This document shows, piece by piece, positions 8,562 to 19,011 of a stretch of 64,000 nucleotides of DNA (positions within the stretch are counted from its first letter, which is position 1; each line of letters begins with the position of its first letter). The stretch is from the NCBI GenBank assembly GCA_013817245.1, contig JACDDA010000004.1, forward strand, positions 124,001 through 188,000, written 5' to 3'. The notes under the pieces were generated by a model. That model did not search any database. It was not told the origin of the DNA and worked only from the letters and a program-made list of their open reading frames with translations. Both the position numbers and the translations under genes were made by a program. Source of the DNA: Gammaproteobacteria bacterium. Lineage in GTDB: Bacteria > Pseudomonadota > Gammaproteobacteria > HTCC5015.

Positions 8562-9398
8562 GTGTTTAAACGCATCTCCAAAAAACTTCTAACGGTGGCA
8601 ACACGTTGGTTAAATAAGGATCTGTCGGTAGCGGATCGTATCGCCCTCACCGACTTTGATAGCTTGTTGGCTAACATTCGATTTGCAGATGTATTATTGG
8701 TTGAAGGTCAAACACGCGTCAGCAGTATTATTCGCACTATCACCATGAGCCCATGGACCCATGCCGGTATTTATATAGGTCCTTTGACAGGTATCCAAGA
8801 TGAAAAATTACGCGAATTAATTCTGCAACACTATCCTGCTCAGCCTGATGAACCCTTGGTCGTTGAAGCATTATTAGGCCGTGGCACGGTGATTACTTCA
8901 TTAGCAAAATACCGTGGTGAACATTTGCGCATTTGTAGACCTAAAGGTTTATCTAGCGATGATGCGCACGCTGTTGTAGCTTATTCTATTAGTCGATTAG
9001 GCACGGAATATGATGTACGCCAATTGATTGATTTAGCGCGTTTTCTTGCGCCTTACCCTTTTATTCCGAAGCGGTGGCATTCAACTTTGTTTGGCGAAAG
9101 TAAAATCGCTAAAACAGTGTGTTCGACCATGTTAGCTGAAGCGTTTGCGAGTGTGCGTTTTCCGATTCGGCCCATATTTCGTAAAACGGCTGCGGGTGAT
9201 ATCCGTATGTATCGACGTAACTTTCGTTTATATACACCGTCGGATTTTGATTATTCGCCGTATTTTGAAATTGTTAAAGCGCCAATTTTTGGCCAACAAA
9301 CTCAGTTGGCTTATCGCGACTTGCCGTGGGAAGAACAAGACAGCGCCGAAACACTCCATGATGAAGAGTTACAGCACTCTGCAATAAAGCTCAAATAG
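8562..9398 (+). CDS. YiiX-like permuted NlpC/P60 (papain-fold) protein
   Basis: A 278-residue protein with the circularly permuted papain-like layout of the YiiX/YebB group. His67 lies in WTHAGIYIG, the acidic residue Glu102 in VVEALLGRG, and the candidate nucleophile Cys187 in KTVCSTMLAEAF. Relatives are thought to hydrolyse amide or ester bonds, such as lipid or peptide substrates, but no substrate is established. There is no clear signal peptide; a basic amphipathic N-terminus (FKRISKKLLTVATRWL) might associate with membranes. The GTG at 8562 is chosen because AAAGG lies 6 nt upstream; a TTG at 8556 would sit against that site. It converges on the PilZ gene, so it is a single-gene unit. 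Confidence 0.75.
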   Translation: MFKRISKKLLTVATRWLNKDLSVADRIALTDFDSLLANIRFADVLLVEGQTRVSSIIRTITMSPWTHAGIYIGPLTGIQDEKLRELILQHYPAQPDEPLVVEALLGRGTVITSLAKYRGEHLRICRPKGLSSDDAHAVVAYSISRLGTEYDVRQLIDLARFLAPYPFIPKRWHSTLFGESKIAKTVCSTMLAEAFASVRFPIRPIFRKTAAGDIRMYRRNFRLYTPSDFDYSPYFEIVKAPIFGQQTQLAYRDLPWEEQDSAETLHDEELQHSAIKLK

Positions 9399-9403
9399 TA
9401 AAC

Positions 9404-9754
9404 TTACATTGTGTGAGTAGGACGATCTGCCTTGAGCGCACCGGCTAAATATCCTTCGATCTTATTACGCGTTTGACCATTATCTTGTTCGCCAAATTGC
9501 ACACCAATACCGGCGGTTTTGTTGCCTTGTGCGCCAGCAGGCGTAATCCAAACGATTTTGCCGGCAACCGGTAACTTATCGGTCTCGTCCATTAAAGTCA
9601 GTAACATAAACACTTCATCACCCAATTTATAAGGCTTGCTGGTGGGAATGAATAAACCGCCATTTTTTACAAAGGGCATATAGGCGGAATATAACGCGCC
9701 TTTATCTTTGATCGTAAGTGAAAGTATCCCCTGACGAGTGCCAACTGCTGACAT
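9404..9754 (-). CDS. pilZ: PilZ-domain protein, PilZ-like of type IV pilus systems
   Basis: A 116-residue single-domain protein. The sequence GILSLTIKDKGALYSAYMPFVKNGGLFIPT and the late GIGVQFGE match the PilZ proteins encoded next to holB, which act in type IV pilus assembly. The classical c-di-GMP residues (RxxxR and DxSxxG) are not seen; these pilus-type members usually do not bind the nucleotide. The start is the ATG at 9754, whose AGGAG overlaps the holB stop codon, so translation is probably coupled. It is the last gene of the fabD-to-holB run. A longer in-frame start inside holB is unlikely. Confidence 0.88.
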   Translation of the reverse strand: MSAVGTRQGILSLTIKDKGALYSAYMPFVKNGGLFIPTSKPYKLGDEVFMLLTLMDETDKLPVAGKIVWITPAGAQGNKTAGIGVQFGEQDNGQTRNKIEGYLAGALKADRPTHTM

Positions 9755-9762
9755 AAATGCTC

Positions 9763-10767
9763 CTAAGTAGTTACTGGTTGAGTAATATCGACCCAATCCA
9801 ACATTAAACTTTCAAAAATCAATAAGCTGTTCGCATTAGTATTCAATAGCCGTTTTGCGGTGCGAAGCTTATCGATGTAATGCATAACTTCTGCTAAGTC
9901 TATCTGCTTGGCGAGGACTTGCAAGCTCTGGGCGAGTTCCGCTGACGACAAGGTTGATAATGACTGCTGACTATCCGCTTGCAGCAACGCAATATCTTCT
10001 ACGCAACGCACTAACCAGCTTAAAACAATATCCGAATCACCTTCTAAGCATTGTTTCGCAAACTGTAAGGGATCTTCTTGCTGCTTAGCTACCCGTAAAA
10101 ACTGGCGAAGTAATTTGTCACGTAAATTAAGCATACCGCTTTCGACAAGATGAACCGCATGCATAGGCGCACCTTCAGCAGCGTTTAATAACCCTTGAGG
10201 ATCTTCATTAGGACAATGCTGTGTTAACCAGGTTTTAATGGAGGGAAATTCTGGTTGTTGGAAAACTAAACGTTGGCAACGACTGCGAATAGTCGGCAAT
10301 AATCTGCTCGGCTCTGACGTTACTAAAATAATTAGCGTTTGTGGAACAGGTTCTTCCAAGGTTTTTAACAAACTATTAGCTGCATTTCGATTCATGCGTT
10401 CTGCGGGTGAAATGACGGCAATTTTATAATGCCCAAATTGTGAGGTTTGCGTAAAGCGTTCACATAAATCACGAATCTGATCAATTTTAATTTCTTTGCT
10501 GACTTTGCCTTCATCATTTACCTCGCGTTCAATGCGTAATAAATCGGGATGGCTGCCCGCTAAAGTCATTTTGCAGGCGTGACATTCGCCGCATGGCATT
10601 TGGCCAATGGGTCTTTCACATAATAAACCACGTGCAAATTCCATGGCGAAACTGGTTTTGCCGATGCCCGCTTGTCCTTGAAACAATAAAGCATGCGGCA
10701 AAGACTGTTGTGCTGCACGTTGTTGCAGTTGTGCTAATTGCGCCGGATGCCAATTTAAAAAACTCAT
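9763..10767 (-). CDS. holB: DNA polymerase III delta-prime subunit
   Basis: A 334-residue clamp-loader subunit. It has a modified Walker A motif (GQAGIGKTSFA, about residues 31-41), a four-cysteine zinc module (Cys50, 59, 62, 65) and an SRC motif (TIRSRCQRL) that serves as arginine finger for the neighbouring subunit. It forms the clamp loader with DnaX and HolA. It lies 13 bp downstream of tmk and is followed by pilZ, the usual gammaproteobacterial order tmk-holB-pilZ. Confidence 0.95.
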   Translation of the reverse strand: MSFLNWHPAQLAQLQQRAAQQSLPHALLFQGQAGIGKTSFAMEFARGLLCERPIGQMPCGECHACKMTLAGSHPDLLRIEREVNDEGKVSKEIKIDQIRDLCERFTQTSQFGHYKIAVISPAERMNRNAANSLLKTLEEPVPQTLIILVTSEPSRLLPTIRSRCQRLVFQQPEFPSIKTWLTQHCPNEDPQGLLNAAEGAPMHAVHLVESGMLNLRDKLLRQFLRVAKQQEDPLQFAKQCLEGDSDIVLSWLVRCVEDIALLQADSQQSLSTLSSAELAQSLQVLAKQIDLAEVMHYIDKLRTAKRLLNTNANSLLIFESLMLDWVDITQPVTT

Positions 10768-10780
10768 AATGGAGATTTTT

Positions 10781-11419
10781 TCATAAAGAAGCAGAACTTA
10801 TAAATTGCTGCAAATGGGTTTGCAATTCTTTTTGCACGATGTTTAAGTTTTGTGCTGCATCAACTATTCGGTAGCGAACTGGATCGCTAGCTGCACGCGC
10901 TAGGTAAGCCTCGCGCACTCGCTGAAAAAAATCAACAGCTTCGCGTTCGAAGCGATCTTTAGCGATGCCGCGCTCTGTTAGTCTACTCGTTAGTTGCGCG
11001 GGATCAGCGTCAAACAATAATGTTAAATCTGCTTTAAAATCTTGCAGGATAGTTTTTTCAATGGCGGAGATGGTATCAAATGCTAAACCTCGCCCGCCGC
11101 CTTGATATGCATAAGACGCATCGACAAAACGATCACAAATGACCCATGCACCTTGTTGCAAGGCGGGCTTAATAACGTCTTCTATATGTGGTGCCCGCGC
11201 TGCAAACATTAATAATAATTCGCTAAGTGGATGAATCTTTTCCTCTGGCGCTAATAACAATGCCCGAATTTTTTCGCCTAATTGCGTACCGCCTGGCTCA
11301 CGTGTTAATACTACTGACAAACCTTGCGCCTGCAAGTAATCACGAATAAATATCGCGTTTGTGCTTTTACCAACACCTTCGCCACCTTCGAGTGTAATTA
11401 ATTTTCCTATGGCGCTCAT
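10781..11419 (-). CDS. tmk: Thymidylate kinase
   Basis: A 212-residue kinase that phosphorylates dTMP to dTDP. Walker A GGEGVGKST lies near residue 12. The DR(F/Y) motif appears as CDRFVDASYAYQGGGRG, and the LID region has the E. coli-type basic residues (LTERGIAKDRFE). Its start overlaps the mltG stop by 4 bp, which indicates translational coupling. Confidence 0.97.
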   Translation of the reverse strand: MSAIGKLITLEGGEGVGKSTNAIFIRDYLQAQGLSVVLTREPGGTQLGEKIRALLLAPEEKIHPLSELLLMFAARAPHIEDVIKPALQQGAWVICDRFVDASYAYQGGGRGLAFDTISAIEKTILQDFKADLTLLFDADPAQLTSRLTERGIAKDRFEREAVDFFQRVREAYLARAASDPVRYRIVDAAQNLNIVQKELQTHLQQFISSASL

Positions 11420-12420
11420 TTCGGTTTCTTTATTTTTCGTTGGAATTTGTCAACTGCTGCTTCATGATCACGTAGGTCTTTAGAGAAAACATGGGTGCCA
11501 TTACCACGTGATACAAAAAACAAAGCATCACTATCCGCAGGATGTACTGCGGCATATAGGGCATCATGACCTGGCATTGCAATCGGGGTTGGTGTTAATC
11601 CTGCGCGAGTGTAAGTGTTATAAGCACCGTCTTTGCGCAAATCTTTTAAGCGAATATTGCCGTCATAAGTTTCGCCAATACCATAAATAATGGTGGGGTC
11701 TGTTTGTAAGCGCATATTTTTTCTTAAACGATTAATGAATACGGCTGCAATTAACGGCCGCTCATGCGCAGCACCGGTTTCTTTTTCTACAATGGAAGCC
11801 AATATTAATGCTTCATAGGCGTTGTTGAGTGGCAAACCTAGTTCGCGTTCTTGCCATATCATCCGCAAATTCGTGTCCATGGTTTTATACGCGCGGCGTA
11901 AAAAATCAACATCCGTTGTTCCACTAGGAAAACGATAAGTATCAGGGAAAAAACGACCTTCGGGATGTTCGCCCGCATAACCTAATTTCTCCATAATAAA
12001 CTTAGGTGCAGCATTGTCAGGCAAAGTATGTTCGATGTAAGAACTGTTTTTTAATGATTGCCACAGTTCGCGGAAACTCCAGCCTTCAATAATAGTGAAT
12101 TCATATAATATAACTTTGCCATTAACCCACATATCTAACGCTTCGGCGCCCGTTACACCAGGAGTTAGTCGGTAATCGCCCGCTTGTATTTTGTTGGCTT
12201 TGCGTAACACGCGCGCATAAATTCGTAAGCTGTACGTTTCTTTTAATACGTGATGTTCTTGTAATTGTTGAGTCACAGCTTGTAAATTGCTGCCAGCTGC
12301 GATACGTAAAGTATAAGGCTCACTTAAATGCAAGGGTTGATTGACTTTATGCAATAACAATAAAGTAATCACAACAATCACTAAAATACTGAGTTTAAAT
12401 AAGCGAATAAGATTGCGCAT
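11416..12420 (-). CDS. mltG: Endolytic murein transglycosylase MltG
   Basis: A 334-residue inner-membrane protein that cleaves nascent peptidoglycan strands and may terminate glycan elongation. One N-terminal membrane helix (about residues 9-24) is followed by a LysM-like region (YTLRIAAGSNLQAVTQQL) and the YceG domain with LASIVEKETG, whose Glu is catalytic. LQTDPTIIYGIG and TPIAMPGHDALYAAVHP are also typical. It lies between pabC and tmk, as in E. coli. Confidence 0.95.
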   Translation of the reverse strand: MRNLIRLFKLSILVIVVITLLLLHKVNQPLHLSEPYTLRIAAGSNLQAVTQQLQEHHVLKETYSLRIYARVLRKANKIQAGDYRLTPGVTGAEALDMWVNGKVILYEFTIIEGWSFRELWQSLKNSSYIEHTLPDNAAPKFIMEKLGYAGEHPEGRFFPDTYRFPSGTTDVDFLRRAYKTMDTNLRMIWQERELGLPLNNAYEALILASIVEKETGAAHERPLIAAVFINRLRKNMRLQTDPTIIYGIGETYDGNIRLKDLRKDGAYNTYTRAGLTPTPIAMPGHDALYAAVHPADSDALFFVSRGNGTHVFSKDLRDHEAAVDKFQRKIKKPK

Positions 12421-12428
12421 GTTTGTCC

Positions 12429-13256
12429 TTAAAAGCCGAGCTGCTGCTGCGCTCGCTCCTGTAATTTTTGACTAATAGCAGTTTGAGAGTATAAGCGCGA
12501 ATCTATCGATGACACCGCTACAATACCGTGTATAGCATTACTAATAAACACTTCATCTGCCGTTTTTAATGCGTCAGCTGGATAGCGGGCTATTCTGTAA
12601 GAGATATTAAGCGAGCTCGCTTGTTCTAAAATCCACTGCCGCATTACGCCAGCAACGCCGGCAAAGCCTAAATCGGGCGTATAAAGACAGTTATCGCTAA
12701 CCCAAAAAATATTATGTCGCGTGCATTCAATAATAAAATTATCAGTGTCACAGACAATGCCCTCGTCTGCTGATTGCGTGCTTAGTTCTATGCTGGCCAT
12801 GACTTGCTCGAGTCGATTTAAATGTTTTAAACCCGCAAGCAACGGCTGTTTGGCTAGCTGAGTATTTAGTTGCACCAGTTTGCGCGTGTTATTTTTTATT
12901 TTAGATGAATTTAAAGGCGCAACGCCAATGTAACACTGCGCAGCATGATTATCTGGCGTATAGGTTTTACTTGGGTCAATATTATTACTGCGCGTAACAA
13001 TTATTTTTATTTTATATTCGCCCTGTTTTGACGTCAGTGCATTAATCTGATCAAGGATAGCTTGTTCGTTCAGCGCTTCAATTTTTAGTCGAATTAAACT
13101 TTGTTGTAATCGTTGCCAGTGTAATGACCACAGGGGCAATTTGCCATTTACAACACGAATCGTTTCAAAAACACCATCGCCATAGGCAAAGCCGCGTTCA
13201 TTTAAGAACGTAAAGTTTGTTATGTCTGAATCTTCTTTATGAATACACCATTTCAT
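12429..13256 (-). CDS. pabC: Aminodeoxychorismate lyase (4-amino-4-deoxychorismate lyase)
   Basis: A 275-residue fold-type IV PLP enzyme that releases pyruvate from aminodeoxychorismate to give p-aminobenzoate for folate synthesis. NERGFAYGDGVFETIRV is the family signature near the N-terminus. LKHLNRLEQVMA contains the lysine expected to bind PLP, and FISNAIHGIVAV lies in the C-terminal part. The gene overlaps the end of pabB by 4 bp (ATGA type), so the two steps are translationally coupled. A branched-chain aminotransferase is less likely given the short length and the neighbours. Confidence 0.93.
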   Translation of the reverse strand: MKWCIHKEDSDITNFTFLNERGFAYGDGVFETIRVVNGKLPLWSLHWQRLQQSLIRLKIEALNEQAILDQINALTSKQGEYKIKIIVTRSNNIDPSKTYTPDNHAAQCYIGVAPLNSSKIKNNTRKLVQLNTQLAKQPLLAGLKHLNRLEQVMASIELSTQSADEGIVCDTDNFIIECTRHNIFWVSDNCLYTPDLGFAGVAGVMRQWILEQASSLNISYRIARYPADALKTADEVFISNAIHGIVAVSSIDSRLYSQTAISQKLQERAQQQLGF

Positions 13257-14626
13257 GCATTAAGCCCTAACGCTCGCAATAAGCCTTTGGCTTTGCTGCG
13301 TGTTTCGTTTAATTCAGCAACAGGTTCTGAATCGGCAACAATGCCGCCGCCCGCACGTAAACGCACAATATTATTTTGTTGAACTAAGGTGCGAATCAAA
13401 ATATTTAAATCCATAACGCCGTTTAAATTTAAATAACCTAAGCTGCCAGTGTAAGGTCCGCGCGCGCAACCTTCTAGTTGCGCTAAAATTTCCATGCAAC
13501 GTACTTTTGGGCAACCTGTAATGGTGCCGCCGGGGAATACTGCGCGAATAATGTCACCCACGCTTACATTTTTGCGTAGACGTCCGCGGATGTTGGAAAC
13601 AATGTGGTGCACGTGAGCATATGATTCAACGCTCATGAGTTCATTTACTTCAACGCTACCGGCTTCGCTGATACGGCCTAAGTCGTTGCGCTCTAAATCA
13701 ATTAGCATAATATGCTCAGCGCGTTCTTTGGGCGTATCTAATAATTCTTGGATTAAGGCTTGATCCGCATCTGCAGTGCTGCCGCGTGGTCGTGTGCCGG
13801 CAATGGGTCGAGTGTCTACGAAACCATTCTGCACGCGCACTAAACGTTCCGGCGATGAGCTGATAATATTAAAATCCGCAAACTGTGCCAGCGCAGCAAA
13901 TGGCGCGGGATTATGTTTGCGTAAGCGTTTATATAAATTACTAGGATTGACGGAATCGCTAAGCGTAATATTCCATTCCCGCGATAAGTTTGCTTGGAAA
14001 ATATCGCCATTGTGTATATGGTTTTTGCAGTGCGCGATATTATTTAAATGTTGTTGTGCTGAATCTTCGTGAAGATGCTCGATTTTTAATTCATTAATGG
14101 CTTCCATTTTTTTATTGCATAACTGTATGTCGTTAAGAATTGTTTCAACAACATCTGCTGCCGATGTTTCATAAGCAATCCACCGTTGTTGCGTTTGATG
14201 ATCGTGCACAAGAGCAACTTTATGGCGGACCGCTGCTGCGATTAAGGAATAATTTTTTTTGATATTGTGTGCGGCAACCCTCGGTTCAATTTGGCGAGCG
14301 AGTTCGTAACCTAAATATAAAAACCAGCCATTGGAAAATATTTCGTCATTGGGATGCGTAAAACTATGTTGTTCTTGAGCAAGCCATTGATCGAGTGCAT
14401 TTAAAAAATTGCCCTGCTCCATATCAACGGGCGCTGAACCACTTAGATGCTCATGTTGACTATTGTGGCGCAGTTCTAAACGTTCGCCTGGAAACGCCAA
14501 CAAAATATCGTAACGATGCCCGACGACATTGCCGGTGACGCTTTCGAGTAAAAAGGGATAACGTTGCGGATTTAGTTCGCACAAATCCGCCATGTCACAA
14601 AAAGGAGTTTCTAGTGGGTAGCGCAT
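13253..14626 (-). CDS. pabB: Aminodeoxychorismate synthase component I
   Basis: A 457-residue chorismate-utilising enzyme that aminates chorismate using ammonia from a PabA-type glutaminase. The C-terminal domain carries DIFQANLSREW, SSSPERLVRVQNGFVDTRPIAGTRPRG (split here by description only), ERNDLGRI and GGTITGCPKVRCMEIL. The PIAGT motif with its lysine/threonine context fits PabB better than anthranilate synthase TrpE. No pabA is adjacent, so the glutaminase must be elsewhere, possibly shared with TrpG. It is the first gene after fabF, 24 bp downstream. Confidence 0.92.
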   Translation of the reverse strand: MRYPLETPFCDMADLCELNPQRYPFLLESVTGNVVGHRYDILLAFPGERLELRHNSQHEHLSGSAPVDMEQGNFLNALDQWLAQEQHSFTHPNDEIFSNGWFLYLGYELARQIEPRVAAHNIKKNYSLIAAAVRHKVALVHDHQTQQRWIAYETSAADVVETILNDIQLCNKKMEAINELKIEHLHEDSAQQHLNNIAHCKNHIHNGDIFQANLSREWNITLSDSVNPSNLYKRLRKHNPAPFAALAQFADFNIISSSPERLVRVQNGFVDTRPIAGTRPRGSTADADQALIQELLDTPKERAEHIMLIDLERNDLGRISEAGSVEVNELMSVESYAHVHHIVSNIRGRLRKNVSVGDIIRAVFPGGTITGCPKVRCMEILAQLEGCARGPYTGSLGYLNLNGVMDLNILIRTLVQQNNIVRLRAGGGIVADSEPVAELNETRSKAKGLLRALGLNA

Positions 14627-14650
14627 GAGCGAAACACCACGTCGCAGGTT

Positions 14651-15895
14651 TTAACTAATACGACGCAACGCCAATGTGCCGTTAGTACCACCAAAACCAA
14701 ATGAATTGGAAATGACTAAATCGATTTTTAATGGTCTTGCAGTGCCTGGCACATAATCAAGATCGCATTCAGGATCAGGATTCACTAAATTGATAGTAGG
14801 TGGTGCAACTTGATCGCGAATCGCTAGAGCACTGAAGACGGCTTCTACACCGCCAGCTGCGCCAAGCAAATGCCCGGTCATTGATTTAGTAGAACTCACT
14901 GCTACTTTATATGCGTAGTCACCAAAAGCACCTTTAATGGCCATGGTTTCTGCTGCATCACCTGCCGGTGTGGAAGTGCCGTGCGCATTAATGTAATGCA
15001 CGTCGGTAGGATTTGCTTTGGCATCGCGCAGTGCATTTAACATGCACGTTTTTGCACCTGAGCCATTTTCACGTGGTGAGGTCATATGATAAGCATCACC
15101 GCTCATACCATAGCCCGCTATTTCAGCATAAATTTTTGCGCCACGTTTTTTAGCGAATTCGTATTCTTCAAGCACTAATACGCCTGCGCCGTCACCTAAA
15201 ACAAAACCATCACGCTCTTTGTCCCACGGACGACTCGCGGTTTGTGGATCATCATTACGTGTTGATAAAGCACGCGCTGCTGCAAAACCAGCTAGACCTA
15301 ATGGGGAAGTCGCCATTTCTGCGCCGCCTGCAATCATCACATCAGCATCGCCGTATTGAATCATACGTGCGGCTTCACCAATGTTGTGGGTGCCAGTTGT
15401 GCAAGCGGTGACGATAGCGATGTTAGGGCCTTGAAAGCCATAACGAATTGATAAATTACCGGCAATCATATTAATGATGCTAGCCGGTACAAAAAATGGG
15501 GTAACTTTGCGAGGACCACCCGCTAATAAAATATTGTGCGTGTTTTCGATGTAAGGCAAGCCACCAATGCCTGAGCCAATCGCTGCGCCAATGCGGCCCG
15601 CATTTTCTTCTGTGACGACTAAACCAGAATCAGCAATTGCTTCTACTGCTGCGGCGAGACCATATTGCACAAAAATATCCATCTTGCGCTGTTCTTTGCG
15701 TTCGATGCCAAATGCTTCAGGATCAAAATCTTTTACGCCACAGGCAAAACGAACCGAATATTCTGACGCATCAAAATGCGTGATCGGCGCTGCGCCGGAT
15801 TTACCCGCTAATATATTGTTCCAGGTGTCTTTGACGTTGTTGCCCAACGGAGTAATGCAACCAAGACCCGTTATGACGACGCGACGTTTTGACAT
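14651..15895 (-). CDS. fabF: Beta-ketoacyl-ACP synthase II
   Basis: A 414-residue condensing enzyme of fatty-acid elongation that joins acyl groups to malonyl-ACP. The start is the ATG that gives [12 protein letters not shown]; an upstream in-frame ATG adds 11 poor residues. The catalytic triad is readable: Cys in [12 protein letters not shown], His in [11 protein letters not shown] and His in [15 protein letters not shown]. It follows acpP after a 150-bp spacer with a hairpin, the usual acpP-fabF order. Confidence 0.97.
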   Translation of the reverse strand: MSKRRVVITGLGCITPLGNNVKDTWNNILAGKSGAAPITHFDASEYSVRFACGVKDFDPEAFGIERKEQRKMDIFVQYGLAAAVEAIADSGLVVTEENAGRIGAAIGSGIGGLPYIENTHNILLAGGPRKVTPFFVPASIINMIAGNLSIRYGFQGPNIAIVTACTTGTHNIGEAARMIQYGDADVMIAGGAEMATSPLGLAGFAAARALSTRNDDPQTASRPWDKERDGFVLGDGAGVLVLEEYEFAKKRGAKIYAEIAGYGMSGDAYHMTSPRENGSGAKTCMLNALRDAKANPTDVHYINAHGTSTPAGDAAETMAIKGAFGDYAYKVAVSSTKSMTGHLLGAAGGVEAVFSALAIRDQVAPPTINLVNPDPECDLDYVPGTARPLKIDLVISNSFGFGGTNGTLALRRIS

Positions 15896-15990
15896 ATTGT
15901 TTGGCTCCTGATGACAATCGATTAACACTGAAAATGTTTTGCAGGGCGTGCATAGCGAAGAATATAACTATGCCAAACCCTATACATAAA

Positions 15991-16024
15991 TATAGCCGCG
16001 ATCCCGTGTGAGATAGCGGCTATA
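15991..16024 (-). terminator. Hairpin between acpP and fabF, possible partial terminator
   Basis: TATAGCCGC (15991-15999) pairs perfectly with GCGGCTATA (16016-16024), with a few more pairs possible inside the 16-nt loop. On the minus strand it is followed by TATTTATG, a weak U-tract. It could stop most acpP transcripts and let a fraction read into fabF, matching the much higher need for ACP. Confidence 0.5.
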
Positions 16025-16045
16025 AGATATTACCACCGTACCGAT

Positions 16046-16279
16046 TTATGAATGGCTAGTGACGTAGTTGATGGCATCCTGAACAGTGGCAATTTTTTCA
16101 GCCTCTTCATCAGGAATTTCCATTTCAAACTCTTCTTCCAGCGCCATGACTAATTCGACGATGTCTAGGGAATCTGCGCCAAGATCATCAACGAATGACG
16201 CAGCATTCGTGACTTCTTCTTCTTTAACGCCCAACTGTTCGATAACAATCTTTTTAACTCGTTCTTCCACGTTACTCAT
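16046..16279 (-). CDS. acpP: Acyl carrier protein
   Basis: A 77-residue acidic protein that carries growing acyl chains on phosphopantetheine. The attachment site is the Ser in the signature [19 protein letters not shown]. The start is the ATG at 16279 giving [12 protein letters not shown]; the upstream ATG at 16297 adds six atypical residues. Size and sequence match the standard FabG-AcpP-FabF cluster member. Confidence 0.98.
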   Translation of the reverse strand: MSNVEERVKKIVIEQLGVKEEEVTNAASFVDDLGADSLDIVELVMALEEEFEMEIPDEEAEKIATVQDAINYVTSHS

Positions 16280-16403
16280 GGTCCAAAAGGCCTCCAAATA
16301 TTATGCGGCTTTGCGCGGTCGCTATTGTAGTGAAAACGTCCTCAGCAATCTACTGTCTTGCTGAATTCAAATTCCCCGTTCTTGGGCTGACTGCCTGCGC
16401 AGT

Positions 16404-17150
16404 CTAGCTCATATACATCCCGCCGTTAACATGTAATGTTTCACCGGTGATGTACATCGCCGCAGGTGAGGCTAAAAAAGCCACGGCCTGAGCGATATCT
16501 TCTGCACGTCCCAAACGATTTAATGGGATTTGACTGATTAATGAATCACGCTGCGCTTCGGGTAAGTCGCGTGTCATGTCGGTATCGATAAATCCGGGCG
16601 CCACCACGTTGACAGTGATGCCTCTAGAACCGATTTCTCGTGCTAATGATTTGCTAAAGCCGATTACGCCCGCTTTGGCAGCGGCATAATTCGCTTGACC
16701 GGGATTACCTGTCGAACCAACTACGGAAGCGATGCTGATAATACGGCCTTTACGTGCTTTGGTCATGCCTCTCAATACCGCTTTAGAAACACGAAAAATG
16801 GAGGATAAATTTGTTTGGATAATGTCATCCCACTCTTCCGCTTTCATCCGCAGCAATAAGTTATCGCGGGTAATGCCGGCGTTATTAATTAATATGCTAA
16901 CCGCGCCGTGATCTTTGCTGATGGTTTCAATCAACTGTTCGATTGCACTGTTGTCTTTAACATCTAACATTTTTCCGACGCCGTTTATTTCTTTTTCTTT
17001 CAAATAGTTAGAGATCTTTTGTGCACCAGTTTCTGATGTGGCGGTACCGATCACAAATGCTCCTTGACGGCCTAATTCCAGCGCGATCGCTTGGCCAATG
17101 CCGCGACTCGCGCCAGTGACTAAGGCTATTTCTCCGCTTAAGAAATTCAT
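16404..17150 (-). CDS. fabG: 3-oxoacyl-ACP reductase
   Basis: A 248-residue short-chain dehydrogenase that uses NADPH to reduce beta-ketoacyl-ACP. The cofactor motif TGASRGIGQAIA is near residue 14, NNAG near residue 88, and the catalytic Ser-Tyr-Lys lies in SIASVVGSTGNPGQANYAAAKAG. It sits between fabD (30 bp) and acpP (124 bp). Confidence 0.97.
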   Translation of the reverse strand: MNFLSGEIALVTGASRGIGQAIALELGRQGAFVIGTATSETGAQKISNYLKEKEINGVGKMLDVKDNSAIEQLIETISKDHGAVSILINNAGITRDNLLLRMKAEEWDDIIQTNLSSIFRVSKAVLRGMTKARKGRIISIASVVGSTGNPGQANYAAAKAGVIGFSKSLAREIGSRGITVNVVAPGFIDTDMTRDLPEAQRDSLISQIPLNRLGRAEDIAQAVAFLASPAAMYITGETLHVNGGMYMS

Positions 17151-17180
17151 CCAGACTTCCCTTTTATTTTTGGTATTTAA

Positions 17181-18119
17181 TCAAAGACTGCGAAAAGCAT
17201 CGAGAGTTTGCTGCATGCCTTCAGTAGTGTCAGCCGCATAACCTTTTAACTCGCGATCAATCCGCTTGCATAAACCGGCTAATACCTTGCCTGGGCCTAA
17301 TTCAGCTAAGTTGATAATGTCCTGCGCTTGAATATGTTTAATGGTGTCTACCCATAACACAGGACTGTGCAGCTGTTGTTGTAGCGCGCTAATGATATCC
17401 GCTGCACTGTTACGTGCCTGGGCATCAATATTATGCAATACCGGAATAGTCGGTGCTTTGACTTCAATGTTACGTAAATGTACGGCCAGCTTTTCTGCGG
17501 CTCCCCGCATTAAACTGCTATGCGAAGGTACGCTCACGGGTAATAAGCGCGCCATTTTTGCGCCAGCCGGTTTGGCTAATTCAATTGCACGAGCAACCGC
17601 GGCGCTTTGACCGGCAATCACCACTTGACCAGGCGAATTGAAATTAACCGCTTCAACAATGTCGCCTTGCGCCGCATCGCGGCAGAGTTGCCGCACTTGT
17701 TCATCTTCTAAGCCTAAAATAGCCGCCATAGCGCCTTGACCTTCCGGTACGGCTGCCTGCATCAGACGGCCGCGTTCCGCGACAATACGTAAAGCATCGG
17801 CATAAGCTATAGAGCCGGCCGCTACTAAAGCTGTGTATTCGCCTAAGCTATGTCCTGCTAAATACGCGGGCTGAGGACCTTTTAAACTTTGCCACACACG
17901 CCATGTCGCTACGCCTGCCGCCAACATTGCTGGCTGAGTGTATTCAGTTTTATTGAGTTTATCGTCTGGATTTTCGCTAATGATGTGCCACAAATCGTAG
18001 CCTAAGGCCTCTGTCGCTTCAGCAAAGCTTTCTTGCGCAACACTATGTGTGGCACGTAATTCGGCCAACATATTGACTGACTGGGAACCTTGTCCCGGAA
18101 ACAAAATTGCAAAACTCAT
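17181..18119 (-). CDS. fabD: Malonyl-CoA:ACP transacylase
   Basis: A 312-residue acyltransferase that loads malonyl onto ACP. FPGQGSQSVNML opens the protein, GHSLGEYTALVAAG holds the catalytic Ser (about residue 92), and the His lies in VPSHSSLMRGAAEKL. The gene begins the fab cluster. fabH, plsX and rpmF, which precede fabD in many gammaproteobacteria, are absent; dapB lies upstream instead. Confidence 0.97.
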   Translation of the reverse strand: MSFAILFPGQGSQSVNMLAELRATHSVAQESFAEATEALGYDLWHIISENPDDKLNKTEYTQPAMLAAGVATWRVWQSLKGPQPAYLAGHSLGEYTALVAAGSIAYADALRIVAERGRLMQAAVPEGQGAMAAILGLEDEQVRQLCRDAAQGDIVEAVNFNSPGQVVIAGQSAAVARAIELAKPAGAKMARLLPVSVPSHSSLMRGAAEKLAVHLRNIEVKAPTIPVLHNIDAQARNSAADIISALQQQLHSPVLWVDTIKHIQAQDIINLAELGPGKVLAGLCKRIDRELKGYAADTTEGMQQTLDAFRSL

Positions 18120-18143
18120 AATATCCTCGTGTGTACTGACGAC

Positions 18144-18956
<813 letters not shown>

Positions 18957-19011
18957 CTACTTCGTTTATAGAATGCGCGTCATTATACGGAAGCCATGCC
19001 CATCGCGCAGC

